DNA of 7,710 nt, taken from Cytophagales bacterium (GTDB lineage: Bacteria; Bacteroidota; Bacteroidia; Cytophagales; Cytophagaceae). Where the stretch lies: positions 1 to 7,710 of the forward strand of contig JANYCO010000043.1 in NCBI GenBank assembly GCA_025360235.1, in the 5' to 3' direction. Below the pieces are notes generated by a model. The model ran no database searches. It saw nothing but the letters and a program-made list of their open reading frames with translations, and was not told the origin of the DNA. The position numbers were made by a program, and so were the translations under genes. This document shows positions 1 to 7,000 of the stretch, piece by piece. Every line of letters starts with the position of its first letter. Position 1 is the stretch's first letter.

Positions 1-1
1 T

Positions 2-289
2 CAGCTCATGGTGAGTTTTAATAACGATATGCACCTTGTAGAAAAAATTTGTTTGGAGACAGCACAAACAATAATTGAAAAAATGCCAAGCTGCATTAAG
101 TCTCATGTTCCCGTTGTACGATTCCATACCTTCTCAGATTCCGGGCTCCAGTTTAATGTTGTTTTTCGCATCACAGAGGCTACAGAACAAGGTCCGATAA
201 AGCATGAATTTATTAAAGAAGTGATGAAAGCTTTTCATGAAAATGGAATTGAAGTTTCTGAAAGAGCGATTACACTTAGAAATAAATAA
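2..289 (+). CDS. MscS-family mechanosensitive channel, C-terminal fragment
   Basis: This is the 3' end of a gene that enters from the left edge; the frame is already open at base 2 and stops at TAA 287-289, leaving 95 visible residues. The piece matches the cytoplasmic part of small-conductance mechanosensitive channels: a segment 'LMVSFNNDMHLVEKI', like the usual V-x-Y-x-[TS]-D start of the alpha/beta domain, then a helix, a strand 'FSDSGLQFNVVFRI', and the final helix 'IKHEFIKEVMKAFHENGIEV' before the short C-terminal strand ending in LRNK. The channel-forming helices and beta domain lie outside the window, so channel class and length cannot be judged. Such proteins sit in the inner membrane and release solutes on hypo-osmotic shock. 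The ATG at position 8 is internal to the domain and is not a credible start. The gene converges on the yjbQ-like gene with a 10-bp gap and no visible terminator. Confidence 0.8.
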   Translation, partial: QLMVSFNNDMHLVEKICLETAQTIIEKMPSCIKSHVPVVRFHTFSDSGLQFNVVFRITEATEQGPIKHEFIKEVMKAFHENGIEVSERAITLRNK

Positions 290-299
290 TTTCAAAATT

Positions 300-722
300 C
301 TAAACTCCCCAGGCCGTCACTACAAGTTCTCTTTCCGAAGAAATATCTCTGTGTTCACAAAGATAAATTCCCTGCCAGATTCCCATATTTAATCTTCCAT
401 TAGTAATAGGAATAGTAACCGAACTTCCCATAAGCGAGGCTTTAATATGTGCTGGCATATCGTCTGATCCCTCTGTAGTATGGCGATAGTAAGGCATATC
501 TTCAGGAACCAGTTTATTCATATGACTTTCAAAATCTACCCGCACTGTAGGATCTGCATTTTCATTTATAGTAAGACTTGCGGAAGTATGTTTTATAAAA
601 ACAGTAAGCATACCCGTGCTGATCGAAACAATTTCAGGCATAGCTTTTAGTACTTGCGCTGTAATCACATGAAATCCTCTTTTATGGCCTGGAAGAGAAA
701 ACTGAGTTTGGTAGAAATTCAT
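300..722 (-). CDS. yjbQ: YjbQ/UPF0047 family protein (secondary thiamine-phosphate synthase type)
   Basis: A complete 140-residue protein, the usual size for this family (about 130-140). Recognisable family blocks are 'IKHTSASLTINENADP' (residues 43-58), 'HTTEGSDDMPAHIK' (81-94), 'NGRLNMGIWQGIYL' (108-121) and the C-terminal 'EHRD' (123-126) followed by the final strand 'ERELVVTAWGV'. The conserved His45, His81, His92 and His124 are all present and are the best candidates for the active or ligand site. Family members are small cytoplasmic trimers. E. coli YjbQ has weak thiamine-phosphate synthase activity when over-expressed, but the physiological role is unsettled, so the name describes the family rather than a proven function. 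The ATG at 720-722 gives the normal family N-terminus. It is convergent with the channel gene and divergent from the OmpA-family gene across 176 bp. I see no thiamine genes or TPP riboswitch nearby. Confidence 0.93.
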   Translation of the reverse strand: MNFYQTQFSLPGHKRGFHVITAQVLKAMPEIVSISTGMLTVFIKHTSASLTINENADPTVRVDFESHMNKLVPEDMPYYRHTTEGSDDMPAHIKASLMGSSVTIPITNGRLNMGIWQGIYLCEHRDISSERELVVTAWGV

Positions 723-898
723 ATACTTATATCAGAATTTTGTAATTATATTTTACATTAAAATTAAACAATTTTGACAATAATGTTACAAATAAGTCTT
801 CAAATAATGCCAATCTAAAATTCATAATCACACTTTTTTTACCAACTCTAGCAAAATTTATTTTTGTACCTTATCTTACTATAATTTCACTTACAGCT
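723..898. other. Divergent intergenic region
   Basis: A 176-bp AT-rich spacer between the yjbQ-like gene (leftward) and the OmpA-family gene (rightward). A rightward promoter element is visible at 859-866. I found no exact TAnnTTTG on the minus strand for the leftward gene, so its promoter is not placed. No RNA gene or convincing hairpin was seen. Confidence 0.6.
859..866 (+). promoter_or_regulatory. Bacteroidota -7 promoter element for the OmpA-family gene
   Basis: TATTTTTG is an exact match to the Bacteroidota sigma-ABfr -7 consensus TAnnTTTG. It ends 32 bases before the ATG at 899, predicting a short leader of roughly 25 nt. The -33 TTG element is not clear; a run of T lies at about 834-841. 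No Shine-Dalgarno sequence precedes the ATG, which is normal in this phylum. Confidence 0.5.
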
Positions 899-2761
899 AT
901 GATCAGAGGGGTTAAAAATATCTATGTATTTCTTTTACTATTTTTCCTGCAAACCAACGGGTATTGTCAGGAAGATTTTATAGTAAAAGCAGACCTTCTG
1001 TTTTCGGAAGGGAAATATTATGATGCCACTGATTATTATGAAAAAGCTTTAGTGACTAACAAAAGTAATCCCAACCTTTATATTAAACTTGCCAAATGCC
1101 ACCTGCTTGTTTCTCCAAGAAGTAATGCTTTAAAATACATCAACAAAGCAATCGAACTTGTAGAAACTCCAACCCTTGAAATGTATTATATTTTAGGAAG
1201 GGCCTATCACGTAAACAATGAATTCGATAAAGCGATAGAATCTTATAAAGAATCTGATCCTGAAAAAAATAATTTTGAGAATTTAAGAAAATTTTCAAGG
1301 GAATGCCTTAACGCTAAACGTTTTTTTTCGAATCCTAAAACTGTAGAAATAATTAATCTTGGAGAAACGATAAACTCCGACCATCAGGAATATTTGCCCT
1401 ACATCACCGCTGATCATCTTCAGCTGTTCTTTACTTCTACAAGAACTGGCCAGGAGGTAATAGAAACAAATGAACACGAACAACACGAAGATATTTACAC
1501 CTCCAAATTTGAAGACGGAAAATGGACCAAACCTGCTGTAATAGCTGCATTAAACGATCTTGAAGGCCATGATGCCTGTGTTGGCATTTCCGAAGACGGA
1601 CAAACCATGTTTGTATATAAGGGTACTAACGGAGGAGATCTTTATACTTCTAAATTAGAAGGGGATAATTGGACTGAAGTAAAATCACTTTCCATAAACA
1701 CTCCCGGATTTGAAGGCGCAGCTTCTTTATCTCCCGATGGAAATATTCTTTATTTTATACATTCAGAAGGCACAAGCCATGACCGTGATATTTATTACTG
1801 TACCAAAACGATTGGAGGGAAATGGTCGAAGGCGCTTCCTATTACAGAACTGAACACTCCCTACGATGAAGAATCTCCTTTCATTCACCCTGACGGAAAA
1901 ACATTATACTTTAGTTCGAAAGGCCATACTACTATGGGAGGCTACGATATTTTCAAATCGGTAAGAAACCATGATGGTACATGGTCTGAACCACAAAATA
2001 TTGGTTACCCAATCAACTCTACCGGAGACGATGTCTATTTCGTACTTTCAGCCGATGGACATTATGGCTTCTACGCTTCTGACAAAGAAGGTGGTTTTGG
2101 TAAGCAGGATATCTATTCGCTTAAAATGGATAAAGATTTGACTACTCAATTGGAATTACTAAAAGGAGAAGTTCGCGATGAAGCAGGAAAAGCGATGGAA
2201 GCCGATATTATTGTGACTGATAACCGTACTCAAAAAGTAGTTTCAAAATTTAAATCAAACAGTGAGAATGGACGATTTTTAATTTCTCTTCCTTGCGGAG
2301 AAAATTATGGTATCCACATCGAAAAAGAAGGATATATTTTTCACTCTGAACACGCACAGATCGATTGCAAAACCGGATACGAAGAGGTTTTCACAGATGT
2401 TAAGCTGAAGAAAGTACATGCCGGTGCAAAAATTATTTTGAATAATATTTTCTTTGACTCAGGTGAATCAGAATTAAAAAGTGAATCCAATACGGAGTTG
2501 CAAAAATTGGTGAGCTTATTAAAAATAAACCCCACTATCAAAATTGAAATCTCCGGATATACGGACAATGTAGGTGAGGAAGCGGCGAACCTTACTTTAT
2601 CACAACAGAGAGCAGATCACGTAACCAATTATTTGATCAATCAGGGCGTGAATAAAACGCGACTGTCTTCGAAAGGTTTTGGTAGCAATCAATCTGTGAG
2701 TACTAATGAAACAGAAGCAGGCAGAAGATTAAATAGGAGGACGGAGTTTAAGATTTTGTAG
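899..2761 (+). CDS. Secreted TPR / PD40 propeller / OmpA_C protein with PorE-like architecture
   Basis: A complete 620-residue envelope protein. Domains in order: signal peptide (about 1-24; basic start, hydrophobic YVFLLLFFL, probable cleavage near GYCQ|ED); TPR helices (about 31-125); a beta-propeller of PD40/WD40-like strands (about 150-410), with the repeated pattern 'SPDGNILYF' (278-286), 'HPDGKTLYFSS' (330-340) and 'SADGHYGFYAS' (384-394), each followed by a D-IY/D-IF strand; a carboxypeptidase-regulatory-like beta sandwich (about 420-505); and an OmpA_C domain (about 510-620). The OmpA_C domain keeps the peptidoglycan-binding signature: Asp556 in 'GYTDN', Arg571 in 'LSQQRA' and 'NRRTEF' at 612-617. 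This order is the one known for PorE (PG1058) of Porphyromonas gingivalis, which links the T9SS to peptidoglycan. Paralogues with the same architecture are common in Bacteroidota, so the exact role is inference. PorE is a lipoprotein, but here the residue before Cys23 is Tyr, a poor lipobox. The protein should be periplasmic or at the outer membrane. The ATG is supported by the signal peptide and the promoter just upstream. Confidence 0.9.
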   Translation: MIRGVKNIYVFLLLFFLQTNGYCQEDFIVKADLLFSEGKYYDATDYYEKALVTNKSNPNLYIKLAKCHLLVSPRSNALKYINKAIELVETPTLEMYYILGRAYHVNNEFDKAIESYKESDPEKNNFENLRKFSRECLNAKRFFSNPKTVEIINLGETINSDHQEYLPYITADHLQLFFTSTRTGQEVIETNEHEQHEDIYTSKFEDGKWTKPAVIAALNDLEGHDACVGISEDGQTMFVYKGTNGGDLYTSKLEGDNWTEVKSLSINTPGFEGAASLSPDGNILYFIHSEGTSHDRDIYYCTKTIGGKWSKALPITELNTPYDEESPFIHPDGKTLYFSSKGHTTMGGYDIFKSVRNHDGTWSEPQNIGYPINSTGDDVYFVLSADGHYGFYASDKEGGFGKQDIYSLKMDKDLTTQLELLKGEVRDEAGKAMEADIIVTDNRTQKVVSKFKSNSENGRFLISLPCGENYGIHIEKEGYIFHSEHAQIDCKTGYEEVFTDVKLKKVHAGAKIILNNIFFDSGESELKSESNTELQKLVSLLKINPTIKIEISGYTDNVGEEAANLTLSQQRADHVTNYLINQGVNKTRLSSKGFGSNQSVSTNETEAGRRLNRRTEFKIL

Positions 2762-3304
2762 CGCTCTGTATTGGCCTGACTAATGTCTTCAACAGCCATG
2801 AGACAATCTTCACGAGGCAGGGATAAATATTTTATTACTTTTAATCCCTTTAGGGGTAATTAACTTCTTAAGTTGATGGTGCTGCAGGCTTTTTATAATT
2901 TAAAATATGAAAATAAAATTTGAAGCAATACTGTCTAGATTAGCAAACCCATAAAATGAGGTTACTAAAAAGAAGAAATAGAAGAATTTCGATAAAAACT
3001 TAATCGTCCTATGAAATAATGTAAAAACTATATCCTTCTTCAGCGTCTTTCTATTAATTCTCTAATTTAAACATTCCTAAACAATCTCATAAAACCCAAT
3101 ATTTTCAGAACCAAACACTAAGTTTCAAATTTGCAATATTTTTATCACCCATACCTCTGAAAATTAATCCGTTAGTTTTACTACAAATACATAAAATATT
3201 TATTTTCAATATATTAAATAGTATAAATATGAATTATTTATCTTTCATATTTTGTAATAGAATAAGGTATGTATTGTACTTTACTTATAATATGTGTATA
3301 ACTG

Positions 3305-3335
3305 TTTTGTTTTGCCGATTAATCTTCCTAATTTG
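3305..3335 (+). promoter_or_regulatory. Candidate Bacteroidota promoter for the PKD/PA14 gene
   Basis: TTTTG at 3305-3309 could serve as the -33 element and CTAATTTG at 3328-3335 is a one-mismatch version of TAnnTTTG, with an 18-bp spacer, within the usual range. Transcription would begin around 3342, leaving a leader of under 20 nt before ATG 3359. This supports ATG 3359 over the upstream GTG at 3335, which would lie in the promoter itself. The -7 match is imperfect, so this is tentative. Confidence 0.35.
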
Positions 3336-3352
3336 TGATACTTAATAATCAC
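3335..3352. repeat. Inverted repeat GTGAT-N8-ATCAC
   Basis: A perfect 5-bp dyad (3335-3339 and 3348-3352) around an 8-base centre, ending 6 bases before ATG 3359 and overlapping the predicted transcription start. It could be an operator half-site pair or a small leader hairpin. Five-bp arms can easily arise by chance in DNA this AT-rich. Confidence 0.3.
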
Positions 3353-3358
3353 GCTACA

Positions 3359-3943
3359 ATGGGGAAATTACAGGTTAGAAAGGCGCTGGGCTTGGTGTTA
3401 TCGCTTCAATTTATTCTTGTAATAAATTTTCAAAGCACTCATGCCCAATGTTTAAACCCTGTTTTGTACGATGTAGGGCTTGCCACCACTTCCGGCACTC
3501 CAGTTTGGACCAATTGTATCGATAATTCCCTCTCTCCAAATACCTTCACCTTAAATTTAGTATCCAACCACGACATTCAAAGTTTTTCTGTAAACTGGGG
3601 TGATTTAACGGGTATTACAGCAGGAGGAGCAATTATAGGAGGAAATATTATCGCTTCCCATACCTTTACCACATTAGATTCCTTTACCGTAAGTTACACA
3701 GAAACAATTGCAGGTTGCGCACCACGTACAATAACAGGAAAAGTTTATAACGACAGAAAAACAGGGGCCAGTGCATTACCTCCAACTTTAGGATCAAGTG
3801 GGTGTGTTCCACATTCTATCACCTTTGTAAATCAGTCCACCAACCCCTCTCCGCATACCCGTTTTACCTGGGATTGGGGGAATACTGAAACAAATATTAC
3901 CACAGGACTTGCAGGTGTTGGAGTTCCTATTTCACACACTTAA
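3359..3943 (+). CDS. PKD-domain surface protein, N-terminal piece cut off by a frameshift
   Basis: A 194-residue reading frame that forms the start of the giant protein continued from 4002. It opens with a classic signal peptide: basic residues K3, R7, K8; hydrophobic stretch ALGLVLSLQFILVINF; and a probable signal peptidase I site THA29|Q30. It is followed by Cys31, but there is no lipobox. Two PKD-like domains follow: a degenerate one with 'VNWGD' (codons near 3590-3604) and a second with 'GCVPHSITFVNQS' and 'FTWDWG' (about 3863-3880). The second is interrupted just after 'PISHT', where the conserved HTY motif should be, by a TAA (3941-3943) created at the junction of an exact 49-bp tandem duplication. 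Without the duplication the frame continues as HTYNKGMAGC into the downstream piece. As it stands, a secreted stub without a surface anchor would be made. I prefer ATG 3359, which gives a compact signal peptide; GTG 3335 in the same frame would add eight residues and lies inside the likely promoter. Confidence 0.8.
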   Translation: MGKLQVRKALGLVLSLQFILVINFQSTHAQCLNPVLYDVGLATTSGTPVWTNCIDNSLSPNTFTLNLVSNHDIQSFSVNWGDLTGITAGGAIIGGNIIASHTFTTLDSFTVSYTETIAGCAPRTITGKVYNDRKTGASALPPTLGSSGCVPHSITFVNQSTNPSPHTRFTWDWGNTETNITTGLAGVGVPISHT

Positions 3944-3990
3944 TATTACCACAGGACTTGCAGGTGTTGGAGTTCCTATTTCACACACTT
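3893..3990 (+). repeat. Exact 49-bp tandem duplication that breaks the PKD gene
   Basis: Copy 1 is 3893-3941 and copy 2 is 3942-3990, identical at every base; the match extends one more base to the right (50 bases in all) and stops at once on the left. The unit length leaves a remainder of 1 on division by 3, so it shifts the reading frame by one. Both copies encode the same peptide (NITTGLAGVGVPISHT), copy 1 in the upstream frame and copy 2 in the downstream frame. The TAA stop forms only at the copy1-copy2 junction. Confidence 0.97.
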
Positions 3991-4001
3991 ATAATAAAGG
4001 C

Positions 4002-7000
4002 ATGGCAGGTTGTAACATGACCGTAAAACTAACGGCTCAAACCATGTGTGCTACTACCTATTCGTCCTATGGACCATTTGACTTCTGGGATATTGATACG
4101 GCAAGGGTTATAGCCTCCGCCACCACACTCTGCTCCAGCGACTGGGTTACATTTACCGATGTATCGAAATACAACTGCAACGTTACCTTCCCAAGAAGAC
4201 TGCGCTGGTCCTGGCTGAAACCTGATGGAACTACCGCTTTTTTAAATGGCATCGCTGCCAATCAATATTGGGTTCCGGCTACTCCTGCCAACAGATCGAT
4301 TTTGAAATTTCTTACCGGTGTCCCTGGAGATCAATATGTTGTTACCATGGAAGACTCCAACTTTTGTGGCATCAGCCCTTCTGCAGTGGTAGTCCGTTTT
4401 GTATCACCTCCTACAGCGGCTTTCGTGAATACTACTACATCAATTTGTGCCGGCGATACTGCTAAACTAAATAACACAAGTACTGGCAACCCTTCTATTA
4501 TCTATATAAACTGGGGAGACAATGTAGCCTGGGATTCTTATCCAGGAAATCAAACCAAGTTTACACATCGCTACATTACTCCAAATACATACACCATAAA
4601 ATTTGCCGCCTCTGTAGTTGGTTCTAACACTTGTTCAGATACCACACAACAATCCATTATTGTGATTCCTGCTTCTATATCTGATTTTAGTCTGAGCGCC
4701 ATTGACGGATGTGGTTCTATATCGGCCGTATTCACTGAAAGCTCTACGAATGGACCCGTTTCCTGGGACTGGGATTTTGGAGATGGAACAACTTCTACCG
4801 CTACAAATCCGGGTACGCATCTCTATTCTACTCCTGGTACTTATTTTATAACGCTCGATACAAAAAATAGTCTCAACTGTGGCATTCCCGCTTCCCGCAC
4901 TGTAACCGTTTATCCTTTGCTTACAGCAAGTTTTACTGCGGCTCCAGTTTGTATAAACGATACCACAAGATTTTTTGACGCCTCTACTATTGTTGGGATT
5001 CCGTGTAATGTAGGAAACATCAAAGTAGAACGATATGATAACATAAACGGTTCTACTATCACAGACCTTACTACTGCTGCCATTTATCCCAATAGCCCAA
5101 CCGCGGTTTTTGATTTAACGGATCCAAATTTTCAAATCCTTCAGTCTTCTCCCAACAAAGATAATTTTGGTGTGCGGGTAAGAGGTTTCATTTGTCCTCC
5201 TGTTACCGGAAATTATTTATTTTACATCGCTAGTGACGACTACTCTGAGCTCTGGCTAAGTCCATCAGGAGATCCTGCTATAAAAAATAAAGTAGCGTAT
5301 GTGAATGGCTTTACCAATTTAAATCAATGGAATAAATATACCAGTCAAAAATCAATTTCAATCCCACTTACCGCCGGACAAAGCTATTACATAGAAGCGC
5401 TAATGAAAGAAGGTGGTGGTGGAGATTTTCTGCAAGTTGCCTGGCAGGTTCCTGGTTTTGCCCGAACATTAATTCCTAAATCACAATTGTCTCCTTATGT
5501 AGATGGCAATGCTATTACTTCCTGGCAATGGGACTTTGCAGATGGTAATACTTCCACGGCTACAAACCCAAGACACAAATTTGCCACTCCAAATACATTC
5601 AACGTTTCGCTTACTGTTTCAAGTGGAAAATGTTCAACTACTATCGCAAAACCCGTAGTGGTAAATCCAATGCCTCTGGTAGATTTTTCTCTTCCTGCAT
5701 ATCAATTGTGTACTCCTTTTGTTGCTAATCTCACCAACCTAAGTGTTGGAGCTTCTACTTACAGTTGGGATTTTGGAGATGGTTCTCCGTCAAGCACTGC
5801 AGCTAATCCCACACATACTTACCTTAATCTAACAAATGTGAACGCAACGTTTACGATCTCTCTTACTGCCACTACTGTTGCAGGTTGCAGCGAAACCCTT
5901 GATAGAACTATTACGGTATATCCAGGACCCATCGCGGGATTCCAGTATTCTCCTATTTTACCGCAGTGTAGTCCGGCACTTGTTACTTTTGAAGAGAAAG
6001 CAATCGTTCAGCTCCCTGCTACCTTTGCTTGGGATTTGGGCGATGGAACTAATTTAAGTTTTAATTCGGCGAGCTCAGGCTATTCCGGAATTTTCAATCA
6101 TACTTATGTAAACAAAACGGGAGCAATTGTGTTCGACACTGTACGTTTGAACGTCACTTCCGCTACTGGAGGGTGTGTAGGACAAATTTATAAAATCGTA
6201 ATTGTTTATCCTGAACCCGACTTTAAAATTGTAGCAGTACCTACAGAAGGTTGTCATCCTTTAAAAGTAAATTTCTTTGCCAGTGGAATCAATTCCAATT
6301 ATCAATGGAATTTAGGTGATGGTTCTCCCATTAGTACTACCGGAAATCCGGCACACAATTACATCAACAATTCAAGCAGTGATCAACTGTACAAAGTGGT
6401 AGTAACAGGGAAATCCATCTTTGGCTGTTCCGGGAAAGATTCCACGATGATTACCGTTCATCCAAAACCAAACGCAGATTTTAACATTACATATTCAACC
6501 CAGTGTAGTCCGGTGCCAGTTACTTTTGACAACTTCTCCAGCGCTGATGTGGTGCAACATTATTGGGTATTTGGAGATGGGTTTTCAAACACCGTTTCAA
6601 CTGCGGCAAGTTTCCTTCACACCTATGATAACTCTACTGCATTAAACCAAAATTATTCTGCAACTCTTATTGTAACGAACGCCGCTGGCTGCACCGATAC
6701 CCTTTCAAAATCACTCACCGTCTATCCAAAAGTAACTGCAAAATTTATTGTTAGTGATACCACTGGCTGTTCTCCTATTAAGCTAAGTTTTGCAAATGCC
6801 TCTATCAATGCCACTATGTATACCTGGGACTTTGGAGATTTTACCGGATCTACCTCGTTGAATCCATCTAAAGTATACCCCGAATTTAACGACGTTGTGA
6901 ATAGAAGCTACGTTGTAAGCCTTACCAGCCGTAGTATAACTACAGGCTGCCAGGATACTTATACGAAAAATATTACTATTTATCCTAAGCCAGATGCACG

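Larger units (their letters stand above)
2762..3358. other. Long AT-rich intergenic region, no gene seen
   Basis: About 600 bp with frequent stops in all frames and no protein or RNA gene that I can support. Just downstream of the OmpA-family stop is a weak dyad (TTAATCCC-TTTA-GGGGTAATTAA, 2841-2863) and a second small one (AACTT-CTT-AAGTT, 2862-2874). Neither is followed by a clear T tract, so a terminator is only a possibility. The right half is very AT-rich and ends in a candidate promoter for the large PKD gene. The length suggests that the PKD gene is transcribed separately from the OmpA-family gene. Confidence 0.6.

Noticed and set aside
1295..1486. Minus-strand open frame of 63 codons
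   Set aside because: Lies wholly inside the well-supported OmpA-family gene and has no recognisable protein features; a shadow frame. The same holds for the minus-strand frame at 2341-2568.
2841..2874. Rho-independent terminator after the OmpA-family gene
   Set aside because: Stems are short, with only three G:C pairs in the first, and no clean T tract follows; noted in the intergenic entry but not called.
2907..2954. 15-codon ATG frame in the intergenic region
   Set aside because: Too short, no ribosome-binding or promoter context, and no recognisable peptide type.
3930..3995. Programmed ribosomal frameshift joining the two parts of the PKD gene
   Set aside because: No slippery heptamer or downstream structure was apparent. 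A shift at the stop would also translate the 16-residue segment twice, within a PKD fold that needs it once. The tandem duplication explains the break more simply.
4067..4465. Short frames at 4067-4261 (-) and 4268-4465 (+)
   Set aside because: Both overlap the long PKD/PA14 frame, which carries clear domain motifs on the + strand; these have no family signal.
4635..4820. Minus-strand frame of 61 codons, and a similar one at 6075-6257
   Set aside because: Opposite-strand shadows of PKD repeats; low-complexity composition and no start context.
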